Part shown: piece by piece, positions 30,271-39,158 of the stretch
Numbering within the stretch: position 1 is the first letter of the stretch
How the letters are laid out: every line of letters begins with the position of its first letter
Assembly: GCA_001689495.1 (NCBI GenBank)
Contig: LUJS01000021.1
Coordinates: 1-39,158 of the forward strand
DNA: 39,158 bases
Direction of reading: 5' to 3'
Origin: Bacteroidales bacterium M8
GTDB taxonomy: Bacteria > Bacteroidota > Bacteroidia > Bacteroidales > Muribaculaceae
Translations under genes and position numbers: made by a program
The notes under the pieces: generated by a model
Seen by the model: the letters and a program-made list of their open reading frames with translations, nothing else
What the model was told of the DNA's origin: nothing
Database searches by the model: none

Positions 30271-32172
30271 TTATTTCACTTCCTCGAATTCTACGTCGTC
30301 GACGTGGCCGTCGCCTGAGTTGGAGCCTGCACCGGGAGCGCCTGCCTGAGGACCCTGTGCGCCGGCTGCCTGCTGGGCGTTGAGGATCTCCTGCTGGATT
30401 GCTCCGAATGTGGCCTGAATCTGCGAGATGGCTGCGTCGATTCCGGCGAGGTCCTGAGCCTTGTGAGCTTCCTTGAGCTTGTTGAGGTCGTTCTCGATGG
30501 CGGCCTTCTTGTCGGCGGGAATCTTGTCGCCGAGCTCCTGAAGCTGCTTCTCGGTCTGGAAGATGACGGTGTCGGCGTGGTTGAGCTTGTCGATCTTCTC
30601 CTTCTCCTTGGCATCGGCAGCTGCGTTTGCCTCGGCCTCTTTCTTCATGCGCTCGATCTCGGCGTCGGTCAGGCCGCTCGAAGCCTCGATGCGGATGCTC
30701 TGCTCCTTGCCTGTAGCCTTATCCTTGGCCGATACGTTGAGGATGCCGTTGGCGTCAACCTCGAACGTAACCTCGATCTGAGGTATTCCACGGGGTGCGG
30801 GTGCGATTCCGTCAAGGTGGAACTTGCCGAGGGTCTTGTCATCCTTGGCCATGGGACGCTCGCCCTGAAGGACGTGGATCTCGACCGAAGGCTGGTTGTC
30901 GGCTGCGGTAGAGAATGTCTCGCTCTTGCGGGTAGGAATGGTCGTGTTGGCCTCGATCATCTTGGTCATCACGCCGCCGAGTGTCTCGATGCCGATGCTC
31001 AGAGGCACGACGTCGAGAAGAAGCACGTCCTTGACATCGCCCGAGAGGACGCCGCCCTGAATGGCTGCACCGACTGCGACAACCTCGTCGGGGTTAACGC
31101 CCTTTGAGGGAGCCTTGCCGAAGAACTTCTCGACCACCTGCTGGATTGCGGGGATACGGGTCGAGCCGCCCACGAGAATCACTTCGTCGATGTCCTTTGC
31201 GGTCATGCCTGCATCCTTGAGCGCCTGCTCGCAGGGCTTGATGGTTGCCTGAATCAGTTTGTCGGCGAGCTGCTCGAACTGGGCACGGGTGAGGGTGCGC
31301 ACGAGGTGCTTGGGGCCTGTGGCCGTAGCGGTGATGTAGGGGAGGTTGATCTCGGTCGAGGTTGTCGACGAGAGCTCGATCTTGGCTTTCTCGGCAGCTT
31401 CCTTGAGGCGCTGGAGAGCCATGGGGTCCTGACGGAGGTCTATGCCTTCCTCTTTCTTGAACTCGTCGGCAAGCCAGTCGATGATGACATGGTCAAAGTC
31501 GTCGCCGCCGAGGTGAGTGTCACCGTTGGTCGATTTCACTTCGAACACGCCGTCGCCGAGCTCGAGGATTGAAATATCGAATGTACCGCCGCCGAGGTCG
31601 AACACGGCAATCTTCTGGTCCTTGTCGCTCTTGTCGAGGCCGTATGCCAGCGCTGCGGCCGTAGGCTCGTTGACGATACGCTTGACGGTAAGACCGGCAA
31701 TCTCACCGGCCTCCTTGGTGGCCTGACGCTGGGCGTCGTTGAAGTATGCGGGGACAGTGATGACTGCCTCGGTCACTGACTGGCCGAGATAGTCTTCGGC
31801 TGTCTTCTTCATCTTCTGAAGAATCATGGCCGAAATCTCCTGAGGAGTATATTCGCGTCCGTCGATGTCGACACGGGGAGTGTTGTTGGTGCCGCATACT
31901 ACCTTGTAGGGCACGCGCTCAACCTCTTTCGACACCTGATCGCAGGTCTCGCCCATGAAACGCTTGATTGAATTGATGGTGCGCTTGGGGTTGGTGATGG
32001 CCTGACGCTTGGCGGGATCGCCTACCTTGCGTTCGCCTCCGTCAACAAAGGCTACGATTGAAGGTGTTGTGTTGCGGCCTTCGCTGTTGGGGATAACGAC
32101 GGGGTCGTTGCCTTCGAGGACTGACACGCACGAGTTGGTGGTGCCAAGGTCAATACCGATAATTTTTCCCAT
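30271..32172 (-). CDS. dnaK: Chaperone DnaK (Hsp70)
   Basis: A 633-aa Hsp70, normal length. The N-terminal ATPase domain begins MGKIIGIDLGTTNSCVSVLE and includes AVFDLGGGTFDISILELGDG and EVILVGGSTRIPAIQQ. The linker DVLLLDVVPLSIGIETLGGV leads to the substrate-binding domain with KSETFSTAADNQPSVEIHVL. The C-terminus is the Gly/Ala-rich tail typical of bacterial DnaK, ending DDVEFEEVK. DnaK refolds and protects proteins with DnaJ and GrpE in the cytoplasm; neither partner is adjacent. It is a single gene with its own terminator. I found no clear TAnnTTTG promoter or CIRCE element in the upstream 130 bases, so stress control cannot be read from sequence. Confidence 0.98.
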   Translation of the reverse strand: MGKIIGIDLGTTNSCVSVLEGNDPVVIPNSEGRNTTPSIVAFVDGGERKVGDPAKRQAITNPKRTINSIKRFMGETCDQVSKEVERVPYKVVCGTNNTPRVDIDGREYTPQEISAMILQKMKKTAEDYLGQSVTEAVITVPAYFNDAQRQATKEAGEIAGLTVKRIVNEPTAAALAYGLDKSDKDQKIAVFDLGGGTFDISILELGDGVFEVKSTNGDTHLGGDDFDHVIIDWLADEFKKEEGIDLRQDPMALQRLKEAAEKAKIELSSTTSTEINLPYITATATGPKHLVRTLTRAQFEQLADKLIQATIKPCEQALKDAGMTAKDIDEVILVGGSTRIPAIQQVVEKFFGKAPSKGVNPDEVVAVGAAIQGGVLSGDVKDVLLLDVVPLSIGIETLGGVMTKMIEANTTIPTRKSETFSTAADNQPSVEIHVLQGERPMAKDDKTLGKFHLDGIAPAPRGIPQIEVTFEVDANGILNVSAKDKATGKEQSIRIEASSGLTDAEIERMKKEAEANAAADAKEKEKIDKLNHADTVIFQTEKQLQELGDKIPADKKAAIENDLNKLKEAHKAQDLAGIDAAISQIQATFGAIQQEILNAQQAAGAQGPQAGAPGAGSNSGDGHVDDVEFEEVK

Positions 32173-32324
32173 AGTTGATAGTGTTTATGTTTATTTTATT
32201 TGTTTACTTGATTTTTGTTTGCCAAAACTGCAAGCCGTGAGATTTTCCCACGACGTTCACTAATGAAACAAATATCGTGCCAAAAAAGTTGATGAGGCGT
32301 TTAACATATGTAAAAAACGGGCAT

Positions 32325-32372
32325 GAAAAAAGTCTTTCCGGCAATATGGGTGACATATTGACCGAAAAGACT
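32325..32372 (-). terminator. Terminator of asnA
   Basis: A long stem made of AGTCTTT/AAAGACT, CGG/CCG and CAATATG/CATATTG with single bulges. On the minus strand it is followed by a TTTTTT run. Confidence 0.85.
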
Positions 32373-32425
32373 GACAAAAGTGTAATTAGTCAGGCAGGGT
32401 GTGTTGGGATTGAATGTCCGGTTGA

Positions 32426-33460
32426 CTAAAGCAATTCTATGCCTGCTTCCGCGCAGGCCTTGATCTGTTCCTCGGGCCAGATCGACGCCTGTACCTCTCC
32501 GATATGTGCTTTCTGTAGCAACAGCATGCACAGGCGGCTCTGACCTATGCCTCCGCCTATCGAACAGGGCAGTTCGCCGTCGAGAAGGGATTTGTGGAAC
32601 GACAGCTTGGCTCTCTCGGGACAACCTCTGAGTTCGAGCTGGTGCCTGAGCGACTCGGGGCTTACACGTATGCCCATCGACGAGACCTCGAAGGGGATGT
32701 CAAGCACATGGTTCCATACGACTATGTCACCGTTCAGGCCGGTGTAGCCCTCCTCGTTCTTGGTGCTCCAGTCGTCATAGTCGGGCGCGCGTCCGTCGTG
32801 AGGCTTGCCGTCGGGCAGGTCTGCGCCTATACCTATTATAAATATGGCGCCGTGCTGACGTGCCGCCAGTGCCTCGCGTTCGCGGGGGGTGAGTTCGGGA
32901 TAGAGTCGGGCAAGTTCCTCGGCATAGACAAACGTGATTTCCTCGGGCAGAGTGGGGGTGATGTGGGGGAAGCGCTCGTAGACGCTGTATTCGACTTCGC
33001 GCAATGTCCGATAGATGTTCCTGACGGTCTCCTTGAGGTATGCGGCCGTGCGGTCTTCGGGGTTTATGGTTTTCTCCCAGTCCCACTGGTCGACATATAG
33101 AGAGTGGATGTTGTCAAGTTCCTCGAAGGTGCGGATGGCATTCATGTCTGTGTAAAGGCCATAGCCCGGCGCGATGCCGTATGATGCGAGCTTGATGCGT
33201 TTCCACTTGGCCAGCGAATGAACGACCTCTGCTTTTCTGCCTCCCATGTCGTCAATGGCGAACGATACAGCGTGTTCGACTCCGTTGAGGTCGTCGTTAA
33301 GGCCTGTGCCCGACAGCAGGAACAATGGAGCGGTGACGCGACGCAGGTTCAATCGTTTTGCCAGAGTCTGCTGAAAGGAGTCCTTGACCATCTTGATGGC
33401 TACCTCGGTTGTCTCGGGGAGCAGCTTGCGGCGGTATATCTTGGGGATTATGAGCGGCAT
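32426..33460 (-). CDS. asnA: Aspartate-ammonia ligase (AsnA-type asparagine synthetase)
   Basis: A 344-aa enzyme that makes asparagine from aspartate, ammonia and ATP in the cytoplasm. It follows AsnA (class II aminoacyl-tRNA-synthetase fold) throughout: RVTAPLFLLSGTGLNDDLNG, VEHAVSFAIDDMGG, AEVVHSLAKWKRIKLASYGI, GLYTDMNAIR, LHSLYVDQWDWEK-like segment, and the C-terminal GELPCSIGGGIGQSRLCMLL. I start at ATG 33460 (MPLIIPKIYRRK). The longer frame from 33541 would place the promoter inside the gene and add a non-family leader rich in Cys and Phe. It is transcribed alone, with its own promoter and terminator. Confidence 0.97.
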   Translation of the reverse strand: MPLIIPKIYRRKLLPETTEVAIKMVKDSFQQTLAKRLNLRRVTAPLFLLSGTGLNDDLNGVEHAVSFAIDDMGGRKAEVVHSLAKWKRIKLASYGIAPGYGLYTDMNAIRTFEELDNIHSLYVDQWDWEKTINPEDRTAAYLKETVRNIYRTLREVEYSVYERFPHITPTLPEEITFVYAEELARLYPELTPREREALAARQHGAIFIIGIGADLPDGKPHDGRAPDYDDWSTKNEEGYTGLNGDIVVWNHVLDIPFEVSSMGIRVSPESLRHQLELRGCPERAKLSFHKSLLDGELPCSIGGGIGQSRLCMLLLQKAHIGEVQASIWPEEQIKACAEAGIELL

Positions 33461-33498
33461 GAGTGTCTTTGTGGTGAGTATATTTGTGTATTTGCTTG

Positions 33499-33530
33499 CA
33501 AAGATAGAACAAAACCAACAAAATGCAAAA
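33499..33530 (-). promoter_or_regulatory. Promoter of asnA
   Basis: On the minus strand TTTTG (33526-33530), 19-bp spacer, TATCTTTG (33499-33506). This exact -7 box match lies 38 bases before ATG 33460 and decides the gene start. Confidence 0.85.
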
Positions 33531-33582
33531 CAATTTGACAAATATTAGCTAAATTCGGTGTCATAATGCTATCGTCTGACGC

Positions 33583-33620
33583 AAAAATCCGGATGCCGCG
33601 TATGTTTGCGGCATCCGGAT
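33583..33620 (-). terminator. Terminator of the C10 protease gene
   Basis: ATCCGGATGCCGC (33587-33599) pairs perfectly with GCGGCATCCGGAT (33608-33620) around an 8-nt loop. On the minus strand it is followed by TTTTT. Confidence 0.9.
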
Positions 33621-33639
33621 GAGGATAGGGTCAGATATG

Positions 33640-36600
33640 TCAGATTATTACTTTGGATACAGAGCCGGAAGCGCGCACGATATATGCACCCTTGCCGATG
33701 GTCATGCGGATCGGCTCGCCATTGCCACGGGCAGACATTACCAACATTCCGTTAAGGGCGTAAACCGATACTGTCTCTCCGTCAGCGACACCGGTGATTA
33801 TGATGTCATTGCCTTCGGTAGCAATCGTCAGGTGGCAAGCCTCGACGTCCGAGATGCCTGTCGTGCCTTTTTCTGCAACTGTTATCGGCAACGATACCTT
33901 TGAGCTGAGCATGGGCTGGGCCGATGACAATATCAGCATGTCGTCGCCCACGCTGTTGGCCTTGACGCTTACCGGAACGGTGCCATCCTCGCCGACAGCC
34001 CCGAACGTGACGTCAGCGAGTTTGGACTCGGCCATGAAGTTGGGATTGACATGCGGGCTTGCAGGGATGGGGCAGAGCTTGAACGACATTTCGTCTCCGA
34101 CCTCGAGAACGGTGGCAGATCTTGTGCCGAATCCAAAGTCATACCTTAGCTCGTCAATCTTTGAATATAGATTGTTCTTGGCTGCTCCAAGCGCCTGACG
34201 ATATGAATCGTATGCGTCCGCAGTGACATATATGTCGGTCTCTGTTCGGAGCATGTGACCAAGTGCTGCCGCTCCCGAGGGCACCGACTCGGGCAGGATG
34301 AACAGCGAGGATGCGCCGATCAGATGGACTATGGCCGATTCTGAAATTTCGGTGACGGGGAATTCATTCGCATCCAGTGTCGCAGTGGCTGGGATTACGA
34401 AATCGCCCTGATAGCCGCCGAAGGGCGAGGGTGCCAGATAGGCTCCGGTCCCTCTAACGCCATACCAAGCGTCGTCATATTCGCCGAATACCGATATTGC
34501 TTTCGGGTTGCTGACAAACGCAAAGCCGTCTTGATCGGTATAGGTACGGAAGCGGAGGCTGTATTCGCCTGCCGGAAGATCCCCGGTATGGAAGCCTGAC
34601 AAGTTAAAAGTGTTCTGCCCGGCGGGGATATTAAGCTGGACTCCAAGAGCGTGCGGTATTGAGCCGTCTTCGTTCATTATGCAGATGTCGAGTCTCGTCT
34701 CGATGATGTTGCTTGTCAGATTTAATATCGTGAAGGATAATGTATGAGTATATCCCTTGTAGAACGAGCTCTGTGTTAATCCGTGAATCTGCAGATTGCC
34801 CGTCAATGCCGGGGCCTCGCCCTCGAGAACCTTGAAGTCGAAATCCTTTGCTCCGATATTCTTGCCGTTCTCGTCGGTGAATGTTACCGTATATTCGCCC
34901 GGGTCGAGCGAGAGCTGATAATTGATCGAGCCGGACTCGGTGCCGTTTTCGGCAATGGAGAGTGTCAGATTGTCAGACAGGACCGTGCGGCCTGAATTCT
35001 TTTCCTTGAACGTGACGTCAATCTTGCCCGAGAACGAATAGCCTTTGTTGTTGTTGCGGACGGCGATGTAGAATGTCACGTCGCTACCTTTGTAAATATC
35101 TTCCTGAGGCGTGAATGCGATGACCGATATGTCGGCCTTGACCTCTGCGCCGGGATTTGAGTAGGTATAGGTGCCGTCGTCGCCCACTGTCAGCAATATG
35201 TATGACTGATTCAGGACAGGGAATCTCAACCGATGTCTCACTCCGGACGCACCGACATAAGCCGGATAGACCTTATATGTGCCGGCCGAGAGCCCGACTG
35301 ACTGAGGTGCCTGTATGTTCCAGCTATTATAATAATATGTGCCGGTCGTGATGTTGACTGTGTTGAGGTTGACATTGCCTAACTCGATTTCTTTTGTCGC
35401 AACGCCATCTACGGGGATGTAATCAAGACCTAACGTATATTCGCCGTTCTCGGGGTGGAAATTACCGACCTTGAAAATCGAAAGCATATCGCCGTTTTGG
35501 TCCGGTACGTAGGTGAAGCTGCCGATGCCTTTCAGGAAACCGTCGCATGTCCCTGCATTCTCTCCCGGCTTGATTGAGTATACGATAGACTGGTCGGTGT
35601 TATAGCCACCGGCATAACCGCCTATGCCCTGACCGTCGGGGTTGAGTGCCGACAATGCGAAATGGCCGTCATAGGCGCCTCCCCATCCCCAGTTGATGTG
35701 GAAGAGTCCGTTCTCATAGCCGTCGCAGACAAAGGCATGTCCTCCGTTGGTGGCTTGACCCGAATATAAAACCGGGCGTCCGGCGGCAAGCTCGCCATAG
35801 ACAAGGTCTTCCCATTCTTCATTCAGGTAGCCGTCGCGCTCCTCATAGAATGCGCTGCTGTCAAAGTTGAAGAATTTTGTCAACGCCCAAGGCACTGCAA
35901 AGGAGAATGCGCCGCTCTCCTGCGAGGAATAGTTCATGTGTATGCCGACTCCGCACCCGAACATCAGTCTTGCCACGGCATCCTGTTGGGCTTGTGTCGC
36001 GTTTCCATCATAGGCGTCGAGCATGTTGTCCCAGTCAAACCGAGTGGCCGAATAGTCGAATGACGATGTGAGGCCCGTACGTGACGTATAGCTGTTTGAG
36101 CCAGAGCCATTGCCGTCGGGCCACCTGTGATAGTTGACTATCTGGGCCATGGCGGTGGCTACGCAACCGGTGACCGATCTGCCGCCGGCATCGCTCGGAC
36201 ACATATTATTATATGGTGCCGACTGATTCCATTTGGTCTTGACAAGTGGCTCGATGTTTGTCCTTGTTTCTGCCTGTGCCGAGGTCAGGGGCTTGAGGGA
36301 TGAGGATTCGGAATCTGACTTTGAGATGAACTCCTTGATTTCCCTGCGATAGTTGTCAAGCCACCAAGCGACATTCGAGGGTATGTCCGCCGAGTCAAAA
36401 TCACCCTCTGCGGCATATCCGAGAATCTCCCTCAGCCTGTCGTCGCCCGAAACAACGACATATCCGTTGCCGTTTCCGTAGTTGAAGACATAGAATGCCG
36501 CCGAGTTTAACTCAGGCAGAGTCACCGTGTGCGCCAGACGTGTATTGTTGGCGCTGCGAGACTTGAAAATGCCCGTGTTTTCTGATCGGAACAGGCCTGC

Positions 36601-36705
36601 CCTGAGCAATGCCTCCTCGGGTGTCAGCTCGCGTGCCGCGGCTGACATAGCCACCGCGCCGACCAAGCCGGCGACAGTGAGCTTTCTAACCAAAGTCTTG
36701 TGCAT
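33640..36705 (-). CDS. Secreted C10 (streptopain-like) cysteine protease with T9SS sorting domain
   Basis: A 1021-aa exported protease. It begins with a signal peptide (about 1-24, AGLVGAVAMSAAA-RE) and a Spi-type inhibitory propeptide (about 25-150, with AFYVFNYGNGNGYVVVSGDD). The C10 catalytic domain follows: Cys181 in VTGCVATAMAQIVNYHRWP, His323 in GGHAFVCDGYENG, and the HINWGWGG loop. Several beta-sandwich modules lie after about residue 385. The last about 80 residues form a T9SS type A sorting domain ending GAYIVRASGSVSKVII. C10 enzymes include SpeB, interpain A and Bacteroides bfp proteases; they degrade host or dietary proteins and are activated by propeptide removal. It has a strong promoter about 80 bases upstream and its own terminator. 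Confidence 0.92.
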   Translation of the reverse strand: MHKTLVRKLTVAGLVGAVAMSAAARELTPEEALLRAGLFRSENTGIFKSRSANNTRLAHTVTLPELNSAAFYVFNYGNGNGYVVVSGDDRLREILGYAAEGDFDSADIPSNVAWWLDNYRREIKEFISKSDSESSSLKPLTSAQAETRTNIEPLVKTKWNQSAPYNNMCPSDAGGRSVTGCVATAMAQIVNYHRWPDGNGSGSNSYTSRTGLTSSFDYSATRFDWDNMLDAYDGNATQAQQDAVARLMFGCGVGIHMNYSSQESGAFSFAVPWALTKFFNFDSSAFYEERDGYLNEEWEDLVYGELAAGRPVLYSGQATNGGHAFVCDGYENGLFHINWGWGGAYDGHFALSALNPDGQGIGGYAGGYNTDQSIVYSIKPGENAGTCDGFLKGIGSFTYVPDQNGDMLSIFKVGNFHPENGEYTLGLDYIPVDGVATKEIELGNVNLNTVNITTGTYYYNSWNIQAPQSVGLSAGTYKVYPAYVGASGVRHRLRFPVLNQSYILLTVGDDGTYTYSNPGAEVKADISVIAFTPQEDIYKGSDVTFYIAVRNNNKGYSFSGKIDVTFKEKNSGRTVLSDNLTLSIAENGTESGSINYQLSLDPGEYTVTFTDENGKNIGAKDFDFKVLEGEAPALTGNLQIHGLTQSSFYKGYTHTLSFTILNLTSNIIETRLDICIMNEDGSIPHALGVQLNIPAGQNTFNLSGFHTGDLPAGEYSLRFRTYTDQDGFAFVSNPKAISVFGEYDDAWYGVRGTGAYLAPSPFGGYQGDFVIPATATLDANEFPVTEISESAIVHLIGASSLFILPESVPSGAAALGHMLRTETDIYVTADAYDSYRQALGAAKNNLYSKIDELRYDFGFGTRSATVLEVGDEMSFKLCPIPASPHVNPNFMAESKLADVTFGAVGEDGTVPVSVKANSVGDDMLILSSAQPMLSSKVSLPITVAEKGTTGISDVEACHLTIATEGNDIIITGVADGETVSVYALNGMLVMSARGNGEPIRMTIGKGAYIVRASGSVSKVII

Positions 36706-36783
36706 AAATCAATGGTATTATAGATAAAATGAATGAATTTGAAAAAATGAGGTTTGTTGTCTGACATGCTATCAAAACATCGG

Positions 36784-36814
36784 CAAATTTAACCATAATT
36801 CGTATATATTCAAA
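36784..36814 (-). promoter_or_regulatory. Promoter of the C10 protease gene
   Basis: On the minus strand TTTG (36811-36814), 19-bp spacer, TAAATTTG (36784-36791): both boxes match the Bacteroidota consensus. The implied 5' leader is about 70 bases. Confidence 0.85.
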
Positions 36815-36854
36815 CTTTTTATCAAGAAATGTTCATTATCAAGGGACTGACACG

Positions 36855-36885
36855 AAAAATGGCTGTGCCGGTGATGGCACAGCCA
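36855..36885 (-). terminator. Terminator of the phosphatase-porin operon
   Basis: TGGCTGTGCC (36860-36869) pairs with GGCACAGCCA (36876-36885) around a 6-nt loop. On the minus strand a TTTTT run follows. Confidence 0.9.
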
Positions 36886-36912
36886 AAGGGGTAGGGTGTG
36901 TGAGGATCGTTA

Positions 36913-38085
36913 TCAGAATATTATCTGAAGGCGGGCCTCAAGGATGTTGACATGTCGTTTGGGAAGCAGATTCTCGACCCTGCGGTTGCGTACCGTGGTA
37001 TACGAGTAGCGCAGACGGGCTATCATCCATGAATTGATATAATAGTTGAACGTGCAGTTGGCGTCCTGACTGATGCCGCCCCACACACCGGCTGCCGAGT
37101 CGGAAGCCTTGGTGTAGTTGTAGCCGAGCACCATCTCGAGCGAATGTGCCGCGGGTGTTGCGATGCCGCCGTCGCCGTGAGTATAGGTGTACTGCGAACC
37201 TATCAGGAGGGTCCTGAACATGCCGTAAGCTCCGTGCGCGCGATAGTTGCGAAATCCGTCCTTGCGTATCACGTTCATATAATAATATTGTGCCTCGATG
37301 GCCATGTTGCCTTTCACGAGCAGGAACTCGGGGGTCAGCTTGAACGACCCCTTCGCGTGGCTAATGGTGGCCGACAGATCCGTCACCTTTGATACGCGGC
37401 TCGGGAAATTAGCCGAATAGGTGAACCCGTTGTGGTCATCGTTGTTGGGAGTCGAATAGTTGAACGAGCATCCCACCTGCACCACGTCGCCGTCGGCATG
37501 CTTGGGGCGCCACAACAGTCTGGTCTGCACGCCCCACGACTGCTTGCCCATGGCGGTGGCGTTGTTTGTCATGGCCTTGGACTCGGCGAATACCGAAGTG
37601 CCGGCAAAATACTGCCCCTTGTCAAACACCCACATCAGCGCCAGAAGACGGGGATTGGCATAGAAGAACTCGTTTGATGTCGGCTCTTCGTATGACGGCT
37701 TCATAGACGAGCTTGTCTCGGAGTTCAGACCCCATTGCGGGACGAAATATCCGCCGCGTATCAGGTTGTTCTCGTTGATGTCATATTCGATATAGGTATC
37801 CTTGAGCCCGACCTTGCCATAGCCGAAGCCCACGTCTACCTTGGCTTTCCATTTGCCGTAGCTTGCCTTGGCGCCGATGCGGAGGTCGGGGATGGCCACG
37901 CCGTCTACGAATTTGGTGTCTTGTTCGTCGGTTATGCCGCCGTTGCCGCCCATGTATACGGCACCGTCCATGAGGATGCGGCCTGTCGGTTTGACTGAGA
38001 ATTTTGGCTTGTCATTGTTGTCGTCAGCAAGTGTCGTAAAGGCACAGAGAGAGGCAACCGCACATGCTATCAATAGAGCTTTCAT
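36913..38085 (-). CDS. Outer-membrane porin, OprO/OprP-like (phosphate-selective family)
   Basis: A 390-aa outer-membrane beta-barrel with a signal peptide (MKALLIACAVASLCAFTTLA, cleavage after TLA). The body alternates short amphipathic strands with aromatic girdles, and the chain ends in Phe (EARLQIIF), the usual barrel signal. The N-terminal third (KPTGRILMDGAVYMGG, AIPDLRIGAKASYGKWKAKV then RGGYFVPQWGLN) follows the phosphate-selective porin O/P family found in Bacteroidetes. Substrate specificity cannot be read directly. It starts 52 bases after a class A acid phosphatase on the same strand, so the pair likely liberates phosphate outside or in the periplasm and imports it. Confidence 0.85.
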   Translation of the reverse strand: MKALLIACAVASLCAFTTLADDNNDKPKFSVKPTGRILMDGAVYMGGNGGITDEQDTKFVDGVAIPDLRIGAKASYGKWKAKVDVGFGYGKVGLKDTYIEYDINENNLIRGGYFVPQWGLNSETSSSMKPSYEEPTSNEFFYANPRLLALMWVFDKGQYFAGTSVFAESKAMTNNATAMGKQSWGVQTRLLWRPKHADGDVVQVGCSFNYSTPNNDDHNGFTYSANFPSRVSKVTDLSATISHAKGSFKLTPEFLLVKGNMAIEAQYYYMNVIRKDGFRNYRAHGAYGMFRTLLIGSQYTYTHGDGGIATPAAHSLEMVLGYNYTKASDSAAGVWGGISQDANCTFNYYINSWMIARLRYSYTTVRNRRVENLLPKRHVNILEARLQIIF

Positions 38086-38137
38086 TGCGGGTAGGGTTTA
38101 AAGCGTGAGGAATTTAGAGAGGATATGGCCTTTGCGG

Positions 38138-38944
38138 TCAGTCTGTTGTGGTAGGGGTGGGGACGGGGGTGCCTTTGGCTACCTTGCCCGCTTTCTTGAG
38201 TTTCTTGAATTCGGCCTTTGCCTTTGAGAGTTGTTCCTGAAATGTGGGGTCGGCATGGAGTCGGGCCACTGTCACGGCTCCAGTGATGCGTCCGGCGTCG
38301 ACATCGCTCTGGAAGTGATAGCCGCATATCACACGGCTCTCGCCCATCTCGTATCCGCGTTTCAGTATCTCGTTCTGTCGCTCTGGGTTGATTTCGGCCA
38401 GCACGAGTGCCGTGGCCCAGCCGATTGAGGTATGCCCCGAGGGGTAAGAACCATTGGTCGACAACTCTTCCTGCTGCTCGGGGTTGCAGGTATCCTCCTC
38501 ATAGAACGAGAATGGCCTCTGGCGGTTGTAATAGTCCTTGGCCTCGCGTGTGCCGAGGTCGCCGGCGTCCTCGCGCATGCCTATGATGAGCTTGATTATT
38601 TCGGGGGTCTCGTCCTCGCTAATCTCGATGCCGAATGCCTCGGAGAATGCCTCGGGGACACCGTTGCCCGATACTCGGGCGTCGCTCACGGCCTGATCGC
38701 CACGCGGGGTGTTGCGCATCGTCTTGCCCCAAGTGTAACGAGCCTGATCGTTCAGGAACGTGATCGAGGCGCCGTCCGGGGGAGGCGGGAGCAGCAGGTA
38801 GCTGTTGGGAACATCGCCTTCCTGCAGGAAGAAGAGGGTGGGGTCAGTGCGGTGGTCCTTGATTTTTTTAGCGGGAGTGGCTTCCTGTGCAAAGGCGAAG
38901 GAAGCGAGACCGATGAAGAGGGCGCAAGCCGTGGTGCGGAACAT
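38138..38944 (-). CDS. Class A non-specific acid phosphatase (PhoN-like, PAP2 superfamily)
   Basis: A 268-aa exported phosphatase, start chosen at ATG 38944 so the signal peptide (MFRTTACALFIGLASFAFA, cleavage before QEA) is at the very N-terminus; ATG 38965 is also possible. All three PAP2 catalytic motifs are present: K-x6-RP in KDYYNRQRPF (about 136-145), PSGHT (168-172) and SR-x5-H-x3-D in SRVICGYHFQSD (203-214). The His in the last motif becomes phosphorylated in this family. Such periplasmic enzymes strip phosphate from many esters. The C-terminal 40 residues are Lys-rich. It is first in an operon with an OprO/P-like porin. Confidence 0.93.
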   Translation of the reverse strand: MFRTTACALFIGLASFAFAQEATPAKKIKDHRTDPTLFFLQEGDVPNSYLLLPPPPDGASITFLNDQARYTWGKTMRNTPRGDQAVSDARVSGNGVPEAFSEAFGIEISEDETPEIIKLIIGMREDAGDLGTREAKDYYNRQRPFSFYEEDTCNPEQQEELSTNGSYPSGHTSIGWATALVLAEINPERQNEILKRGYEMGESRVICGYHFQSDVDAGRITGAVTVARLHADPTFQEQLSKAKAEFKKLKKAGKVAKGTPVPTPTTTD

Positions 38945-39158
38945 TGAAACGTGGAAAGTGCTCATGTCGGAAAGTAATTTGGATGATTTTGGATGATGAT
39001 AACTAAGACTGCAGCGTAGGTCTGTCGATGAATGGCCGATTTACGGAGCGTTTGATAAGATAACAAGGTTTGCAGTTCCGGAGTTTATGATTCTTTTATG
39101 TTGTTTAACATAGCCGAAAAACCGGATTATGGGGTCAGCGGATTTTCACGGTGGGCAG
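38945..39158. other. Upstream region of the phosphatase, right window edge
   Basis: No open frame of note. I see no TAnnTTTG with correct spacing. A phosphate-responsive promoter is expected here for the phosphatase-porin operon, but I cannot point to a PhoB box. Confidence 0.4.

Noticed and set aside
30463..31107. 214-codon plus-strand frame opposite dnaK
   Set aside because: Leu/Val/Asp-rich antisense translation of a conserved gene; a common artefact in GC-rich host genes.
1..39158. CRISPR array
   Set aside because: No regularly spaced direct repeats with unique spacers were seen.

Overview
This window looks like a chromosomal piece of a gut-type Bacteroidales bacterium (phylum Bacteroidota; Muribaculaceae is my best guess at family, held weakly). 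The evidence is several promoters of the Bacteroidota type (TTTG, 19-20 bp, TAnnTTTG), three large secreted proteins that end in type IX secretion (T9SS) sorting domains, a C10 (streptopain-like) protease, an OprO/P-like porin, a GH28 pectinase, and phage genes of the kinds seen in Bacteroides phages.

Host left part (1-9509). It opens with the 5' half of a minus-strand tRNA and its promoter. Two long minus-strand T9SS surface proteins follow: a 1227-aa leucine-rich-repeat protein and a 713-aa repeat protein. Three plus-strand genes come next: a YgbA-type small Cys/His-rich protein linked in enterobacteria to nitric-oxide stress, an EamA/DMT transporter, and a GH28 polygalacturonase with a strong terminator.

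Integrated element (about 9510-30041). A 15-bp copy of the tRNA-Pro(CGG) 3' end marks the left end and the intact tRNA marks the right end. Inside are a divergent repressor/Cro-like switch with palindromic operator candidates, a LuxR-type regulator, a primase-helicase, a DnaA-domain-IV-like protein, small genes including a lipoprotein, a 5.7-kb invertible receptor-binding-protein locus, its tyrosine invertase, a 1.5-kb non-coding region full of hairpins, a tape-measure protein, a tail-associated protein and the integrase. I recognise no terminase, portal, capsid, tail tube or sheath. It is therefore either a tail-carrying satellite or a prophage that lost its head module.

The most interesting part is the invertible locus. 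Two phage fibre genes face each other between 270-bp inverted repeats (14794-15063 and 20243-20512) that encode their shared N-terminal module. One variant carries an SGNH-esterase-like C-terminus and a downstream partner gene; the other ends in a beta-propeller-like region. The only good ATG lies 3 bp outside the right repeat, so the right end looks like the expression site and inversion would swap which fibre is made.

Host right part (30042-39158). All genes are on the minus strand: tRNA-Pro, dnaK, asnA, a T9SS-secreted C10 protease, and a class A acid phosphatase followed by an OprO/P-like porin, probably a phosphate-scavenging operon. Terminators and promoters are well defined here.
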